A DNA stretch of 64,000 nt. Origin: Podospora pseudocomata (taxonomy: Eukaryota; Ascomycota; Sordariomycetes; Sordariales; Podosporaceae). The notes under the pieces were generated by a model. That model was not told the origin of the DNA. It worked only from the letters and a program-made list of their open reading frames with translations, and ran no database searches. The stretch's first letter is position 1; the number at the start of each line of letters is the position of its first letter. A program made the translations under genes and the position numbers. Of this stretch, positions 21,242 through 34,250 are shown one piece after another. Location: assembly GCF_035222375.1 (NCBI RefSeq), contig NW_026946363.1, positions 3,224,001 to 3,288,000 of the forward strand, written 5' to 3'.

Positions 21242-22173
21242 CTAAACCTCCTCCGAGAAATCACTCGTAACATTGCTAAACTCGCCCTTCTCCAGCTTCG
21301 TCTTCCAAAACACCGGGTTCGTGTCCGTAAACCCGTGCTTCTCCCACCCGCTCTCCTTGACATGATACAAGTTGATAAACCCACCCGAGTACGCATCCCT
21401 GTGCGTGGCAGCCAAGATACTCCTGCTCCCCAGCTCCAGCGCCTCCTCCACCGTCAAGTCGTACCTGTACTCGGCATCCAGCACGCCATACGCAAACGTC
21501 TGGCCGGACCCGACGCAAAACAGGTTCCCCGCCAGCCTCGTGCCGTCGCTGTCAATATAATACAGCGCCGGCCCTTCCTCCTTGGTGACGCCGGCGCACA
21601 TAGTGCCCATCGACAGGCCCTTGCCCTTATACTGGTACACCAGGTTGGCGAGGATCTTGCTCGCGGCCGCGACAGAGATTCTCCTCTTGTGGCGGAGCTC
21701 GTGGAGGCGGCACTGCATGCCGAGCCAGGCGAGCCAGTACTGGCAGTCGGCGGCGCCGCCGGCCATGGTGCCGAGGAGGTCGGAATTGATCTCGATGACC
21801 TTTTTGACCGTCTGGGAGGCGATCCAGTTGCCGGCCGTGGCGCGGGAGTCGGTCGCGACGATGATGCCGCCCTGGAAGCGGAAGGCGAGCGTGGTGGTGC
21901 CGTGGGCGATCTTGATGGGGCAGTGGGGGTTGGAGCGGTCGTCGGTTGCTGCGCGGAGCCAGGCCGAGGGCTGGAATAACGATGGGTGATTAATGTGATG
22001 TTTGGATGTGGTACAGAGAGAGAATAAAGACATACCTGAGCTACGGGCGGCATGGCAAACTTCAGCGAAAGGTTGGGAATAGACCCGGCGGCGAACTCCT
22101 CCTGCTCCTGCTCTGTGAACAGCTCATTCTGGGTGTAGGTCGGGCGGCTGTACCGCGCAACGAGGGTGTCCAT
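21242..22173 (-). CDS. PRE2: 20S proteasome subunit beta type-5 (chymotrypsin-like)
   Basis: Exons 22173-22036 and 21970-21242 join across a 65-nt intron (donor GTATGT, acceptor TTCCAG) in phase 0 to give 288 residues. An N-terminal propeptide of about 70 residues ends at Gly70, and autocleavage would expose catalytic Thr71 in AHGTTTLAF. Further beta-subunit blocks are [18 protein letters not shown], then [20 protein letters not shown] and [13 protein letters not shown], with the catalytic Asp and Lys positions preserved. It acts in the catalytic core of the 26S proteasome in cytosol and nucleus. Length and blocks match fungal Pre2 closely. Confidence 0.96.
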
Positions 22174-23581
22174 CTTTGCTTTCTGTGTTTTCTGTGTCGA
22201 TCGAAACCGTAAATTCTGTCGATTTGTTGTCGTCGATGAAGGTGGGGTTGGTTTTGGAGTTGAGGGAACTGTTCAAGGGTACTGGAAGTTGGCTGGCTTG
22301 GTTGTTCAGGTTGGAGCTCAAGGCAGCTCTCGTTGCAACGCGTTCAACCCACACCACACAGCTTTGGAGGTCTGAGCTCCCCCTCCGCAGTTGAACCCCC
22401 CCACCACCCACTCGCTTGGCAAATGGATTCCACGCCTTCCCCAGGTTTTCGAGAAGTCCTTATCCTAGTTGGACTTTGGCACATGCAATGTCCCAGGTAG
22501 AGAGAGAGCACCTCATTTGATTCTGGCGATACTACAAGTTTAATTGTCTTGATTATTATTATTACCATTAGGATAGTCTATTAAGTAGACTCGTGCTAAG
22601 CCAACCAACGCTCCTTTTTGCACGCTCAACCCCAACCCTAACAGACCATTCTTGATACCTGGTAGAACTATACACAACGTCAACTCAGGACTCGCTCAAC
22701 ACGCTATCAACACCAAAACCCGATATCGCAAAGACAGCAACGAAGCACACAGTCATCAAGGCACAAAAAGACACATTGGACGCAGTCGGAAAAGCGCACA
22801 AAACACAAACACCCCACGCTGGAGCAACCATAACATCATAAAAGTCAGGAGACTCGATTAGGTGCCTCGAAAATATTTTGTGGTCACCCATGTTCCTTTT
22901 GTCTTCCCTATACTCCCGCGATGGCGGATGACCCAACTCCCAAGACCGCCCAAATTAGATATATAGTGCCTTATTGGAGGGTGCGAGGCTTCCCAAACTC
23001 CCACCAGTCGGTGGCCCAGTGTCCGCACCTCACACACCAACCAACCCAAATGCACATATCGCGAGCCCATTGCTGAGTAGGTCGTCTAGCACAAGCCTTT
23101 TTTTTCTTCTCCCTATTCCAGTTTGCCCAGCCAGATTGAGCAACCGGCATCAGTGAGGTCTGATTGCCTCCCTGATAAATAAAAACAAAAAAAACAAAAT
23201 GGTCTCGAAACACCCCAGCCAATGCATATTTCGTTGTCGTGATTAACCCCTTGAAGCCAAAAATTTTAATAACCCTTCCCCCATGCGAATACAAAATGGC
23301 TTTGCCGTTTTTTTTGCGGGATATTGGATGACGATGATGAAGAAGATAATGAGGGTTAGTGGTCCGTTTGTGTGTGCGTGTGTCGCAGCGTGACCATTTT
23401 GTGAATCGTCATCCGAAAACCAAAAACAGGGCAAATTGGCCCAACGCACCGCAAAGTATGTCTTTATCGTACATCCTCAAAACTTTTTCGGACTGGGGCG
23501 AAATCGATGGGTATTAAGCGCAACCTCCTTCTGGAAAACACAGGATTGGTTAATAAGAAAGGTCTCGCCACAAAAAGAGTA
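22174..23581. other. Intergenic region upstream of PRE2
   Basis: Promoter of PRE2 followed by the 3' region of the upstream minus-strand gene. A TTGGCAAA word at about 22414 resembles the proteasome control element GGTGGCAAA but misses two positions. No gene is seen. Confidence 0.5.
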
Positions 23582-25415
23582 TTATTTCCTCCACCCAACA
23601 TTCCAGATAACGTGGACAATGTCCCGGGCCGTATTTACCGTATCAATAACCCGGCCGATGAGGCCGGTTCCGCTCGATGATTCCGAATCTCCTTCTTCGT
23701 AAGGCATAAACATCCCCGACGATGTTCGTCGCATCCCCACTGGTTCTGCCGAAAGACTGGATGTCGAGGTTGACCGACGCAATCCAGAGCCGCCTTCACC
23801 AAAGCTGGCCCCGAGACTAGAGCTGGTGCTGGCGCTGGTGCTCTTGCTGCTAAACCGGACGGGCTCGTCATCGTCATCGTCACTGACGTCGTCGTCGTCG
23901 TCGTCGCTCGCAAAAAAGAGCTTGCCGGACTTCTTGGATGGCCGCAATGTCTCCTGAGAGGAAGATGGGGATACCGGCGAGTTCTTGTAAATTCCCGTGC
24001 TGTGCTTCATGGCCGTCTCCGTCGGCTCCGGCGTGTCGTCCCGGTATTTCAACGTGGTCGACGGCAGCATGGCGATTGTTTTGCTTTCCATGTTGCCAGC
24101 ATGGCTCGCGGCCCTCCTCATGGTTGGTCTTCTCTTTTTGATGGCTGATCGCTTCATCATGATGGCACCGTCATCCGAGTCACTGTCATAGCGGACAGGC
24201 TCGTCGTCCTCGTCGTCGTCACCCTTGATCTCAACCGCAATACACTGCTCCACTTGCTCGTTGAAATGGATGTGCTTCTTCTCGTTGAATGGAGATGTGA
24301 TGCCGGATGATCTTGTGGAAGGGAACAGGCTGGTACCGTCATGGCTGACGCCTCGCGAAGAGAATGGGAAGCCGACAAAGTCAGTGGTGGCACGCTCGAG
24401 TCCTGGTCGTTGACCACCTCGTTTCAGCCCACCCTTCTGCTGCGCCTGCACTGCCGCCGCTGCTTGCTTAACCAGCGATGACGTTGACAGGGACCTCTGA
24501 AGCATGATTTCTGACATGGTCCTCTTCTTCAAAATGGTCTTCTTCTTCTCTTGAGGGGTCGATTTTGATAACCGCGAGCTCGAGTTTTTCAATCGCGGGT
24601 TTGACATGGATGCACCAGACTGTAATGGGCCATAAAGCCACGTTACATCGCAGTCTTTGAGCCTGTTGTGTGTTAGGAATTCAGTAGCAAAAACACCCCC
24701 ATGTCAATTGTACGCACCAGTTAAGCGTCTCAGGCGAGACTGTGCTCAGCTTGTTTTTCGCCTTCATCCATGTTCGCCAGGAAGCATTTTCTAACCGCGC
24801 AGAGTCGCTGTAATCGCCTCTTCTTGAGACGATCAGCTTCCACGACGACCAGATATCCTCCTCACGCCAGTTATGCGAGAGGTAGTCCACATGTCGAGAA
24901 GGCCGGACCTTTAGTGAGATGTCATCCTCGGCTCTCTCTGATATGTCGGGTGTCCCCGGCCGTGAGGTGGCTGCCGAGTTCTCATCGTCATTTGGTGACG
25001 AAGTGTATGAGTAACCCGCCTGAGGACTTGGTGCAGGCTCAGACACCTCAATGCGGCCGAAGTAGCCACCCCTCTCCTCGTACTGCGGGAAAATGATGTC
25101 GTCCTCCGAGGTCACCGACTCGGCGTTCCTGACTTCCTCACAACCTGACACCAGGGAGAATTTTGTCCCAGACTTTGTTGACCGCAGCTGGTCTGATGAG
25201 TCAATGCGAATAATGCGCGGCGAGGATGGCGTGGAAGACACGCTCGAGCTTGAATAGCTTCTTGTTGACTCTGGGTAAAGATCTGCTAGCCGTGAAGTGG
25301 AGGATGAGGTATGGAACCCTGAGTTTTTTGTGACGAATTTTGGTTGCGAGTGAGAGCGGCGCAACGTTGAAGCAGAGAAATAGTTATTCTCTTCGGATGA
25401 AATGACCACGGCCAT
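23582..25415 (-). CDS. REG1: PP1 regulatory subunit Reg1/Hex2-like (glucose repression)
   Basis: Exons 25415-24718 and 24662-23582 join over a 55-nt intron (donor GTGCGT, CTAAC box, acceptor CAACAG) in phase 2; 592 residues. Residues about 188-243 contain SHNWREEDIWSSWKLIVSRR, SARLENASWRTWMKAK and, over the splice, VSPETLNWLKDCDVTWLYGP. This is the DUF1752 block of Reg1 and related regulators. At about 362-366 KHIHF, followed by NEQVEQCIAVE, is an RVxF-type PP1 docking site placed as in yeast Reg1. The C-terminal half has acidic Asp runs and Ser-rich tracts. In yeast Reg1 directs PP1 (Glc7) to Snf1 and keeps glucose repression on. An ATG at 25463 would add 16 residues; 25415 (MAVVISSEEN) is the more conserved-looking start. 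Confidence 0.9.
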
Positions 25416-28281
25416 GTTGAAAGCCTGAACCCTGATGATCAATGGAGCGCCGTCCAAAGTCACCTTCTATCCTTCAACAAGCAACCCAGAGGTCCTCTCA
25501 TGGAGCAATTAAACGTCGAAACCGTCTGGGCCGCGGCGGAAGATGACGCGATGTGAGGAAGGGCGAGAGACAATGCCCTCGACTTCTTTCTGTTGTGGTG
25601 TGAGCGGGAAAGCGTCCCGGTGGCTGATAGGGCTTCCGAGAACAAAGACGGCGGCCGGGTTGAAGGGCTGCGCGGTTCCTTGACGTCGGGACAGGTCGTG
25701 TTCGGCGAAACGAGACGGCGCTTTTCTCGGTAAGCTGCAGAAATCACGATTAGACGGGTCCCAACAACGGAAATTTTGCTTGAAGATCGTGGTGTGAGGT
25801 GTGGCTTGAGCGAAAGCGGAATTCTGAAATCACTTCGTATGGTGTACCCGAGGTGAAGAGAGAAAATGGGCCTGGAGGTCTGGAGGAGCGAGAAGGTGTA
25901 CGGATAAGTCACCGGCTCTTCGAGGTCTGGGCACCTTGTGCAGACTGAGCGGAAGTGGGTTTTGCAATATCGACCAGCCAGCTCCTACCCTGACCCCCCT
26001 GCCGGTGTGCCGTCAAAACGTGGGATGCGTGACCCGAAGAGGGGGGGATTTGATGCTCAAACGGGGGTGTGGGGATTGGGGTTGGGTTTGGCAATCATGG
26101 GAGTTCCACAAGGCTTTTGCCCTCGCTCTCCCCATTATCAAGCCAAAAAAAGGTGAGCGTGAGCTTGAGAGAGCGTGAGCAGGTGAGGAGAGGGATTGGA
26201 ATTCGGCGATGCACTCGTGTACCCCATCGTCATGTGCCCCCCCACCCGTTTTTGTTCAATGGGATGTGCAGGCGCACAGGCAGCCAGCAAACCAGCAACC
26301 ATCGAATGCCTTCTTCATTCGTCCCAGCTTTTTTTGCCCAGCCCAGGGGAGTGGAGGGGACGAAAGCGGTAGGTAAGGTATGTTACCTTGGAGTAAGAGA
26401 GGCAAACAGGCCATGAATGGCAACTGGAAACACTGAAATGAAAAACTGGTCACGTACCCTTTCTAGTTTTATGGACTACCGGTAGTTGGCTGGGGATGTG
26501 ATGAATTTTATTTTGTTTTGCGGTTGACCCCCCGCGCCCCTCGTTCCTGGGGAATTGCGTAGGGCGGTTCGTTGTTGGGTTCGGGGTCTAGGAGGTGAAG
26601 CAAGGGATGGAGAGGCGTTCGTCGCAACAATCGATGCCGTCGTGAGGGGAAGAAGAGGGCGATTGTCAAAGTCGGAGGGCCATGGTGGTCATTGCCGTCG
26701 AAGAGGTCTCGAGTCTGTCTGTTGTCGAGGGGGACAAGACAATGGGTTTTCTCTGCAGACGTCCAGGGGCCGGTGGACGGGATGGGGAAAAAACAAGGTG
26801 GTAAAAATGCAAGTTGGGGTTCTGTGCGACGATGCCCGCCGAGAATTTGGAGCTGGACAACTGGAGGCGGTCTGGGGGGGGGTGCCCGGTGGGCATTGAC
26901 TTGACTGCACAGTGCAGGCGCTGCAGGTCACCAGGGAACCAAACCAAGGGTGGGCGTGGGAGGAAGGACGGACGCGGGCGAGGCGGGCAGACGGGGGGCA
27001 GACGAATCGCTGGGCTGGAATGGGCGACCAGGGTTGCGCTTGTGACCTCGTCCGGCGCCTCTCCTTGGTCGGTGACGGTTCCTGTTAGTCAAGCCGTTCA
27101 GTCTTTTGAATTGGCAATGGCACTCGAAGGGCAGGATGGTTCAAAAGGCAGCCGAACAGTCTCTTTGAATAGCACCGAGTCCTCCGGCAACTCAGCAAGT
27201 ATAATCTCGAGGCTCTGCGACTCCCGTCTCTTCCTTTCCACTGATCCATGATCTACCTTCTACAGACATTGGTTGCCCTGTGCCCTGTGCTGACTGGCTG
27301 TGGACAGTGGACACTCCCAGGCTCGCCAGGCTGAGTTAAACACGGGGAAATGGAGAGAGTGGCCCATGGATCGACCAGAAAGTCTGACTCAGGTCCCTCT
27401 CCTGCAGGCGGCGCCGCGAGAGGTACCTTTGCGCTACAACTCGGCGTCCCGTGCACCGGTTGCTTTCACCAGCACCAGCAGTCCAGAACACTCTGATGCT
27501 GTCAGAATCCCTCCCCACTCGGGGCTGTCCCATTGCGTTATCATTCCCAAAAGTCTGGTGCTGAACATGCTGAACAAGACGCCATCTTGTCTTCGTGTCT
27601 TCCAAGCCCTGTGCTCCACCGCAGCCTTCGCCTCTCACGCGGGGTCGTCTCTGGGCGTTCTTCTGCTCTCTACTGACAAGGCCGGCCGGAGCCTTCGATC
27701 TTCGAGAGTTACCCCGTGGCAGCGCCCTTTATTTGTCGGCGAGGCGAATTCATCTTCATCGATCAACAAAAAGGGCAGTTCGGATCGGCAACTGGCTCGC
27801 TATGCTCCTCTGTTCCGGAACATCCTCGATTCAGCGGCTCCTCCGGCTTCTCCCGCGTTTCTGCAAACAGCGTCAAAGCCATCCCGAGTGAGGAGAGAGC
27901 TTTCCAATGCATGGGGTGGGACTTGGCTCTGCTTCCATTGTTTCGACCTCAAGCTTCCAGACGCTCAGCAGGCTGGCTAGCTCGGCGGTGCTAGAAAGTG
28001 GAACCTCATCAGTCAAGCCGAGGCGAGTGCGACGGCCTCATCCATTCAGACTGGTGCACAATCTCTGGCACAGACTGTCAATGCGTGGAAGTGTCCATTT
28101 CCGGGATCAGAAGTTGGGACGTTTGATGAAAGGTCCAAAGTCGAGTGGCTTTGGTATCAACCTTCACACCGTGGTATTGTTTCAACCTGTTTCTGCTCTA
28201 CATCGCAGATCTCTTCAGAAATAGCCCATCTCACCAGCGGACATTACCGCACATATTTCTGCAACACTAGTCTGTCCCTGC

Positions 28282-28282
<1 letters not shown>

Positions 28283-28312
<30 letters not shown>
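28283..28312 (+). repeat. Poly(A) tract, 30 nt
   Basis: Thirty uninterrupted A follow CTGTCCCTGCC. It may be a simple homopolymer or the tail of a retroposed fragment. No flanking target duplication was found. Confidence 0.85.
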
Positions 28313-28315
<3 letters not shown>

Positions 28316-30200
28316 TCTTCACTCCAATCCAAACAAGGACCAGCAGCCGCGTCAGGTTCTTCAAAGCGTCGACAGTAAATCCCGCCCTAGGGGAAAGCCG
28401 GAACGGATGGAGAAGTACGAACAGGTTTCAGTTATTCCTACATCATCACGCTTCGTCCAAGCTGCAGGAGTTCTTGAGATGCAAGATAGGAGCAATGCAG
28501 GGACTTTGGACATGAACTCTCCGGATGGTTTGGCAGATACGAGTGTTTTTAACTTTGAAGAAACGGGACCCAGACAAGTACCTTATTCTTGTGGTCCTCA
28601 ACGGTCGCCTCAAGATATTCTTAGATTTATCCGTCACCGTTATGGTAGTTTCAACAAACATCAACTTGCAAACTCAATTCAAGTCTGCATGCATAGTCCC
28701 AGATTGGCTGCTGATGCCCTCCAATAGAGTCCTATCATCTGGCAACGTTCATGTGGCCATTGGACACAACAACCCACCGATCCGGAACCATCTTCCCGGC
28801 GCGCCCTCAAGAGCTCCAGCAGCAATGTCACCTGCGGCCTGCCGTCGACAGCTATTGTTGGCTGCCGACGCTGCAACTATCTTCACGATCCGGGCTTGGC
28901 AGTCCACATCGGAAGCTGTCTCGTTGATATCTCGCATCTTGCCAAGCATGCCGCCGACAATTTCCTTACATGGCGGGCTGAGGCGTATCCGGAGATATGT
29001 CCGGGGGTTCTGGCGGGGAGCACCGGGCCATTCCCGGGGGTTCTTGCTTTGCAGGTCGGCATGAGGTGCTATGGAATGGCAATTGCTCGCTGAATACACG
29101 GTTGAATACATAGTTCTAGACCTTTTGAAGGATATCTCGGCATTGCACGTTGGAAGCGGGTCAAGCAGACGTCGTGTGTAAGTGGATGTTTAATCAACAA
29201 ACATTTCCTTTGACCTCTTTACATTCCACCCAGGAACTGATTATGAGTTAAGTTTATGCTTCCCCATTCGGTAAGTAGCCTTCAACCCAGACGACCAAGA
29301 GTAACCATTGACTTCCGCATCCCACGATATCTTAAACCCGTCTATCCCTATCTCTCCATCTCACCTTCCCTCTCGTGACGAGCTGCATATCTAGAAGAAA
29401 TCCGGGTATCCCACGCTACATACATACCTAGTTGGCACTATACAGTACGACCGGTTAAATCGGTGGCGTTTCCTGTCGTGTCCCAGTTCTTTGCTCCCCT
29501 TCTCTCGCTTCTTTCACACCGTTGTGCAGCTGCAAGAACAGGGCATGGCAGTGTAGCTATGACAGCTTGCTTATCTCCCCGCCCCCCGCCCTTCGGGAAG
29601 CTCGTTGATAAGACCAACAACAACGACACCAGAGACCGGTGAGCAAGGAATTGGGAAATTCTCTCAACCTTTTTACGACTAGAATGGTCCGGAACCGGAT
29701 GTGGTTGAGGAAGATGCAACTGGGAATTGGGGAGGGAGGTAGGGAGGGGTGTTGGCATTCTTGGTGACTTCGTCATCTCCCGACCAGGTTATGTCATCTT
29801 TTTTTTTCCATATGAGGGGAGAACAATTGGGGTGATTTAAACACACACACGCCATAAGAATCTAGAATTCCATAAACCTCCTCTAAACAAAGATACATGC
29901 TGCGGGGGGAGTTCTTGACCGAGTCGACAGCCACGTCTCTTCGGACCGAAATGTTTTAACTGCCGGTTTAACGTGGGGGGGGGTGGAGGATGGGGACGGG
30001 AAGAGTAACTAACCCCTCCTCTTGAGAGCTCATGGGAGAGCTGTTTCGTGTCACCACCACCCAACTTTGAAGCTTTTGCTCACCGAGGGGCTTGGGCGAG
30101 GTAGGTCGTAGCTTTAGAAGTTCCAATATGCGGGAGAGGGATGGATTGCGTAGCGTAGCAGTACTGTCGGTCTGTAACATCCCTGGTGTGCAGGTGTGTC

Positions 30201-30201
<1 letters not shown>

Positions 30202-30254
<53 letters not shown>
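30202..30254 (+). repeat. (GT)n microsatellite, 53 nt
   Basis: About 26 uninterrupted GT units in the presumed 3' region of TRM5. Confidence 0.95.
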
Positions 30255-30255
<1 letters not shown>

Positions 30256-31002
30256 CCTCATCCGACGAAACTTTGACATAGGTAACAACACACACACAAT
30301 GGGATGAGAGGACGGATCGTACGATGTGCTGCCACCACCTCACCCTGGGATTTTGGCAGCCCCATCCCCACTTTCGTTAAGCAAGAGTTGGGGTCTTGAT
30401 CCGATGTCCCATTCATGGTGTGCCGTCACTTATAAGAAAAACACACACAATGAGAGAAGATTTCTCGGTGGGAACTTTGTCCAGAGGTTTGGTTGATGTG
30501 AGCTGTTATATGTGCGTTGTATGGTGCGAGTTACATCGGGTGGGCCTCCCGTGCAGCCGGGGTGGTTTGTGTGTGTGGTAGGTATGTGTGGTAGGGTGTG
30601 TGATGTGATCTTTGCCTGCCGGGCAAAGAGAGATGGGATGGGGATACACTGAGGGTGTGGGGGTTGTTTTTTTTGAGTGAGGTGTTGATAAATTGGTTGT
30701 TGTTGTGAGATGCATATCCTTTGGTTTGATCTCACCCTGTCAATTCGCGAGTTTGGGGATGCCACTGATGGTAATGAGGACGTAAATGTCGCGATTATTC
30801 GGTTTGATTTCATGATCACCTATTCGAGCCCTGGCCTGGACGGTATCATGATGCCAGATGAACATGAGCATGATGTGAAAGTAGCCGAAATCTTAGTTGT
30901 AGACTTCTCCCCTGCAGCCCGCCCTATGTGCCCCTGATCACCATGCTTCCCTCCTATGTTGCCAATGCCCAAATGAACCCATCATAGTCATGAACAGCCA
31001 AC

Positions 31003-32627
31003 CTAGTCTCTCGCCGCAAAAGCAACGGCAGCCGGAAGACGGAATGTAGCGCAGTACATGCTCTTGGCCGGCGCAACGTCTCTCACATTGTGAATAGCAA
31101 CCTCGCCTTCCCCATTGAGATTGTAGTCAATGTTACCCGGCTTCATGGGGAAACCAAGATACTTGGTAAGCTTTTCGCAGATATCAATCAACGGTCTCTC
31201 GTCGTCGGCCTTGAGCGCGAAGCAGTGGACGTGAACAAGAGGCAAAAGAGTCTTCGTGGTGGGTGCGAAGAGGCTTTCTTGCAATTGATAGATTCCCTTG
31301 AACGAGCCGACAAACTCGATTGCCGAGGCTGGCAGGTTCATGACGAAGTGCGAGATGGTGGGAGGGAGAGGATATGTTTCTGTGATTAAGGGCTTTAGCG
31401 GCTCCGGTACAAAACCGGGCGTGGTGGGCTTATCCGTCTTCTTGGACTTTGATCTCGGTCCAGGTTTTGTGATGACGACCTTTTCACCCTTGAGGGATGC
31501 CGCTAGAATTTCATCCGTCGCTTGACGGATGAAGCCGAGGCCATCCTCACAGAAGGGACGAACAAAATCCTGGACCTTGTTCTTCTGGATGTTGGCCTTG
31601 AGACACTTGTAACTTTCGGGGTTCTTGTCGTTGGCCCAGACAAACACACGTTTTTTGCCGGCTGGGAGGGCAAAGGGGCCGATGCCTGCCATCACGTCGC
31701 ATACTACCTCTCCTGGCTTGAAGAAGCTGATGATGCGGGTGTGTTCGTACTCGAGCTTGCTGTTCCAGTACACCTTGGAATAGTCGAAGTTGAAACTGCA
31801 GTTGTTTTCAGTGCAGGAGACGTTGAGGTCATCTTCGCCAGCCAAAACTTCGTACTGGAAGGTGCGGAACTCGGACTCGGCCCCGACGTTGTCGACTTTG
31901 TTGATGACAGTCTTGATGCTGGGGTTCTTGTCAAGGATTATTTCTGCTACTACCTTTTTGTAGGAAAGGTAGCTGTCTCGGAGGTTCAGGTGAGCAACGT
32001 GGCCTGCTACGTTGAAACCGGATGGAATCTCATCATGAAGTTCAGGGGGGAGGACCGACTCCATGGTGTCGCCTAGTTTGATGCAGATGTGTGAGATTGC
32101 CATTCTAACAATGTATACAGTATCATGCGCTTACGTGCGGTCCAGTAGTCATACTCGAGTGTGAGCTCATAAGGAATGACTGTCAACTCCTCTTTCTGAA
32201 TTCCTTCTTGAATAACAGGACCCCATGTCGTCGGTTCTGAAATGGCGAGCAGTGGTTAGCATATGTACCCTTTACAACAGCATTGATTTTGACACTATTT
32301 ACCTTCAGCCTTCACACTTGGGTTGAGTAAGATACATTTGCGACCTTGCGCACCGAGCTCCTTATCTGGGTGAGACACAATGGGAGATATCCTGTCGACC
32401 TTGAGCATCTCCTGGCTTGTTTGAAGGGCCTTCCTGTAATGCGCAATGACCTTGGGGCTTTGTATGGCGGCGGCAGCCAAGTCCACCTTCTTGGTGAACA
32501 AGGCGCGGTTCAGCGCTGCACCAGCGCCTAAACGAACAACGGGTGGACGAAGAAAACTCATCTCCACGTTTTCTTGTTGTCCTTTCACAGCGTCAACGCT
32601 TGATGTGGTTCCGCTTTGGGCTTCCAT
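31003..32627 (-). CDS. TRM5: tRNA (guanine37-N1)-methyltransferase Trm5
   Basis: Exons 32627-32303, 32236-32135 and 32072-31003 give 498 residues. Intron 1 is 66 nt (GTAAAT...TTTCAG) and intron 2 is 62 nt (GTAAGC...AACTAG); both keep phase 1. The enzyme uses SAM to make m1G37, which prevents frameshifting, in cytosolic and mitochondrial tRNAs. Blocks: N-terminal FLRPPVVRLG, TLEYDYWTA across the second exon, GHVAHLNLRDSYL, the Rossmann motif VVCDVMAGIGPFALPAG at about 262-280, WANDKNPESYKCLKAN, and the family signature VMNLPASAIEFV at about 386-397. The first ATG gives a Ser/Thr/Gln-rich leader; a second ATG (MSFLRPP) 22 codons later is an alternative start and would fit dual targeting. Confidence 0.95.
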
Positions 32628-33150
32628 TCTCTCACAAAGTTAGCAAGTAATTGTAATGAGAAGAAGAAACCGAGCCTCAATTTACCTTCCAAAAGTTGAG
32701 TGAGCGAACGGTGCCTCCTTCATGTGAGCGTAGATCTTGGGCACAAGGCTGAATAACTCGGAGGGGTGAAATTTTGAGGGGGTCCACAGCATTCTTCCAA
32801 ATAACCAATCATATGAGACATATCGCGCCACTGTAATTGAGACCTTCAGCCTTGCCTGCTGGTGATGTCACTTCAGCCTCTTAAAGAACGGACGCGACAG
32901 TTCGGGCCTTTTTAGTGCGCGTTTGCTTTTTCTGCCTGGAGATGCTGAACAAGTTTATCCCGTCTGCTAAAATAGAACGCCATTCGTATCGCGATTTGGG
33001 ACGGAAACCCTCCGAAGTCACATGCCGCTGCTTCCACTCCGGAAGCCGCTGACATGGTCGCTCGGTAAAGTCGTTGAAATAAGAGCACTTTTCAGGCTGA
33101 AAACCTGGGGAAACTGTCGGAGAGATATCCCGACTTCATCCTTTAACAAT
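32628..33150. other. Divergent promoter between TRM5 and the AlkB gene
   Basis: About 520 bases separate the two starts, so both promoters and leaders must share this space. Both products act on nucleic acids, and co-regulation is possible but not shown by any site I can name. Confidence 0.5.
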
Positions 33151-34250
33151 ATGGCACAGAAGAGGACCATTCACTCATTCTTCACTCCGGATCCAAAGAA
33201 ACAGCGAATCGCAACGATTGCTGACGAAGATGATGTGAGGTTGGCTTTCTTTCAGTGATGCGAAACTAGAGACTAACATTGAGATAGACACCCACTTACT
33301 CCTCACAGAACACATACCCCTTTCCTATCAGGGACCTATCGAAGGCCATCACTAAAGAGCTCACCTCCCTTCCAGCCAGACCAGGAAGGCCCATAAACGA
33401 CCAACCAGAGCTAGACCTCATCTACTTTGAGCCATTCATCCCCTCCTACCTCGCCAAAGACCTCTTCCGCTTCCTCCGCTCTGAACTCCCTTTCTATAGA
33501 GTAGAGTACTCCATCAAACGATTCGGTGTTGAGACTCAAATCCGCACCCCAAGGTACACCACCGTCTTCGGACTCGACCACACCTCCCTCTTTGACGACG
33601 ACAACCCCAGCATCATCCTCGACGCCAGAACCCACACCCGAATCAACATAGGTGAAGTCTACCCACGGTACTCGCCCCGTCCAATACCGCAATGTCTCGA
33701 CGCCCTCCGCAAATCAACCGAAGCGGCCACCAACTGCAAGTTCAACTTTTGCCTGGTGAACTACTATGCCACAGGATCAGACAGCATATCCTTCCACAGC
33801 GATGACGAGAGGTTTCTCGGTCCAGAACCAGCTATCGCCTCCTTCAGCCTAGGAGCAGCAAGGGATTTTCTCATGAAACATAAACCTGTCCCACCACCCC
33901 CAGACGGCCAAACAACAGTATTCAAGCAGCTCAAGTTACCCCTCGCGAGCGGCGACATGATTCTCATGAAGGGCAAAACCCAAGCTAACTGGCTGCACTC
34001 CATCCCGAAAAGAGCTGGCAAAAGCAGCCAGTATGGTGATGGAAGGATCAACATTACCTTTCGGAGAGCCATGGTGAAAGGAGGGACTGATAATTACTAT
34101 AACTACAATGTCGGCAAGGGTCCCGTTTTCAGATGGGATGACACAGCCAGGGAAATGAAGGAGTGGAAGCCAGCCCCCAAAGCCAGCCCGGAACGTAAAC
34201 CGATCACACATCCCAAACCAGAGAAGGATGAGCCAGAAAAAGCCGACTGA
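33151..34250 (+). CDS. AlkB-type Fe(II)/2-oxoglutarate dioxygenase (ALKBH2/3-like DNA repair)
   Basis: Exons 33151-33234 and 33288-34250 join over a 53-nt intron (GTGAGG...GATAG) in phase 0; 348 residues. The iron site is visible: H198 and D200 in SFHSDDE and H265 in WLHSIPKR. The 2-oxoglutarate-binding arginines are R281 and R287 in RINITFR. LVNYYATGSDSISFHSDDE and IASFSLGAARDF are the usual ALKBH2/3 blocks, so oxidative removal of N-alkyl lesions such as 1-methyladenine is expected. The N-terminus MAQKRTIHSFFTP resembles a PCNA-interacting box, with I7, F10 and F11 in place and Gln replaced by Lys. KKQR follows and may aid nuclear import. The C-terminus is a Lys/Pro-rich tail. It diverges from TRM5. 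Confidence 0.9.

Larger units (their letters stand above)
25416..31002. other. Long gene-poor region
   Basis: About 5.6 kb lies between REG1 and TRM5. No frame carries a motif I recognise. A plus-strand frame from about 27990 to 28282 reads protein-like (QTVNAWKCPFPGSEVGTF...) and ends in a 30-nt poly(A) tract. Overlapping frames on both strands at 28750-29110 also have coding-like third positions. These may be gene relics, but I cannot assign them. A long (GT)n tract is at 30202-30254. Confidence 0.4.

Noticed and set aside
21335-21979. 214-codon plus-strand frame
   Set aside because: Antisense of the proteasome beta-5 gene.
27300-27980. 226-codon plus-strand frame
   Set aside because: Overlaps other frames of equal length, has no domain and no good splice partners. 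Kept only as an unassigned region.
31522-32076. 184-codon plus-strand frame
   Set aside because: Antisense of TRM5.
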